A DNA stretch of 5,772 nt from JAPLJQ01 sp037143735. GTDB taxonomy: Bacteria > Desulfobacterota > Syntrophia > Syntrophales > UBA2185. Location: assembly GCA_037143735.1 (NCBI GenBank), contig JBAWYD010000135.1:1-5772 (forward strand), in the 5' to 3' direction. The notes under the pieces were generated by a model. The model did no database searches. It saw nothing but the letters and a program-made list of their open reading frames with translations, and was not told the origin of the DNA. Positions 5,666 through 5,772 of the stretch are shown in pieces; within the stretch, counting starts at the first letter, position 1, and every line of letters begins with the position of its first letter. Both the position numbers and the translations under genes were made by a program.

Positions 5666-5772
5666 TTAAATACCTGCTCCAACTGAAAACTCCTCCTCCG
5701 GCGAAAACATGCCTATAATCTCCCGCTTCTTTTCTTCCACGTACTGATCCAGTTCAACCCTGATCCCTTGAT
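5666..5772 (-). CDS. C-terminal end of a second copy of the small coiled-coil gene (5' part beyond window)
   Basis: The frame enters from the right edge and ends at TAA 5666-5668, giving the last 34 residues, from QGIRVELDQY to FSVGAGI. It matches residues 35-68 of the left copy with two changes (Lys38 to Arg, Met53 to Ile). The acidic, heptad-bearing C-terminal half and the tail are kept, so this is a paralogue under constraint rather than decayed debris. It lies upstream of the ATPase gene in the direction of transcription, 56 bases away. Whether this copy also has the hydrophobic 22-codon ORF upstream cannot be seen. Function unknown. Confidence 0.75.
   Translation of the reverse strand, partial: QGIRVELDQYVEEKKREIIGMFSPEEEFSVGAGI
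5666..5772 (-). repeat. Direct repeat, right copy (partner 2963-3069)
   Basis: Same-orientation match to 2963-3069 with 9 mismatches in 107 bases and no gaps, truncated by the window edge. Six mismatches fall in 5666-5684 and only three (5714, 5760, 5768) in the remaining 88 bases. Confidence 0.95.

Noticed and set aside
2963..5772. Reading the two direct repeats as ends of a composite transposon or as attachment sites
   Set aside because: The repeats are the coding 3' ends of a small gene, their differences are mainly silent, and no transposase, integrase or terminal inverted repeat is present.

Overview
All genes supported here lie on the minus strand, so the biology reads from the right edge to the left. 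They are closely packed, with gaps of at most about 57 bases between the main genes and two 4-base stop/start overlaps. That layout fits one long operon, or two adjoining ones. No tRNA, rRNA, CRISPR array, insertion sequence or convincing terminator was seen, and there is no gene-free stretch longer than 300 bases.

Right half (about 5772 to 2963), in transcription order. First comes the C-terminal end of a small gene cut by the window edge. Next is a complete 727-residue P1B-type heavy-metal ATPase of the Zn/Cd/Pb class. A 35-codon ORF overlaps the ATPase stop as ATGA. A 22-codon very hydrophobic ORF follows, behind an unusually strong ribosome binding site. Last is a complete small acidic coiled-coil gene. 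The small coiled-coil gene and the fragment at the right edge are paralogues: the 107 bases they share in the window differ at only 9 positions, and 32 of 34 residues are identical. The metal pump is therefore bracketed by two direct copies of the same unrecognised gene. This is the most unusual feature of the window.

Left half (2945 to 1), in transcription order: a HydE-type radical SAM protein ([FeFe]-hydrogenase H-cluster maturation), a PP-loop ThiI/MnmA-like predicted RNA thiolase, and fdhD, the sulfurtransferase that activates Mo/W formate dehydrogenases, which lacks only its last residues. The three share a theme of sulfur and metallocofactor chemistry. Together with the hydrogenase and formate links they suggest an anaerobe that handles H2 and formate. 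The protein style and the ThiI-like family are reminiscent of Desulfobacterota (former Deltaproteobacteria, such as syntrophs or sulfate reducers), but that placement is an inference from memory of the families, not from a marker gene.

A possible joint reading is a metal-homeostasis cassette (pump plus small proteins) placed upstream of, and perhaps co-transcribed with, iron-sulfur and molybdenum cofactor maturation genes. The sequence shows the adjacency and spacing. A functional link is not shown.
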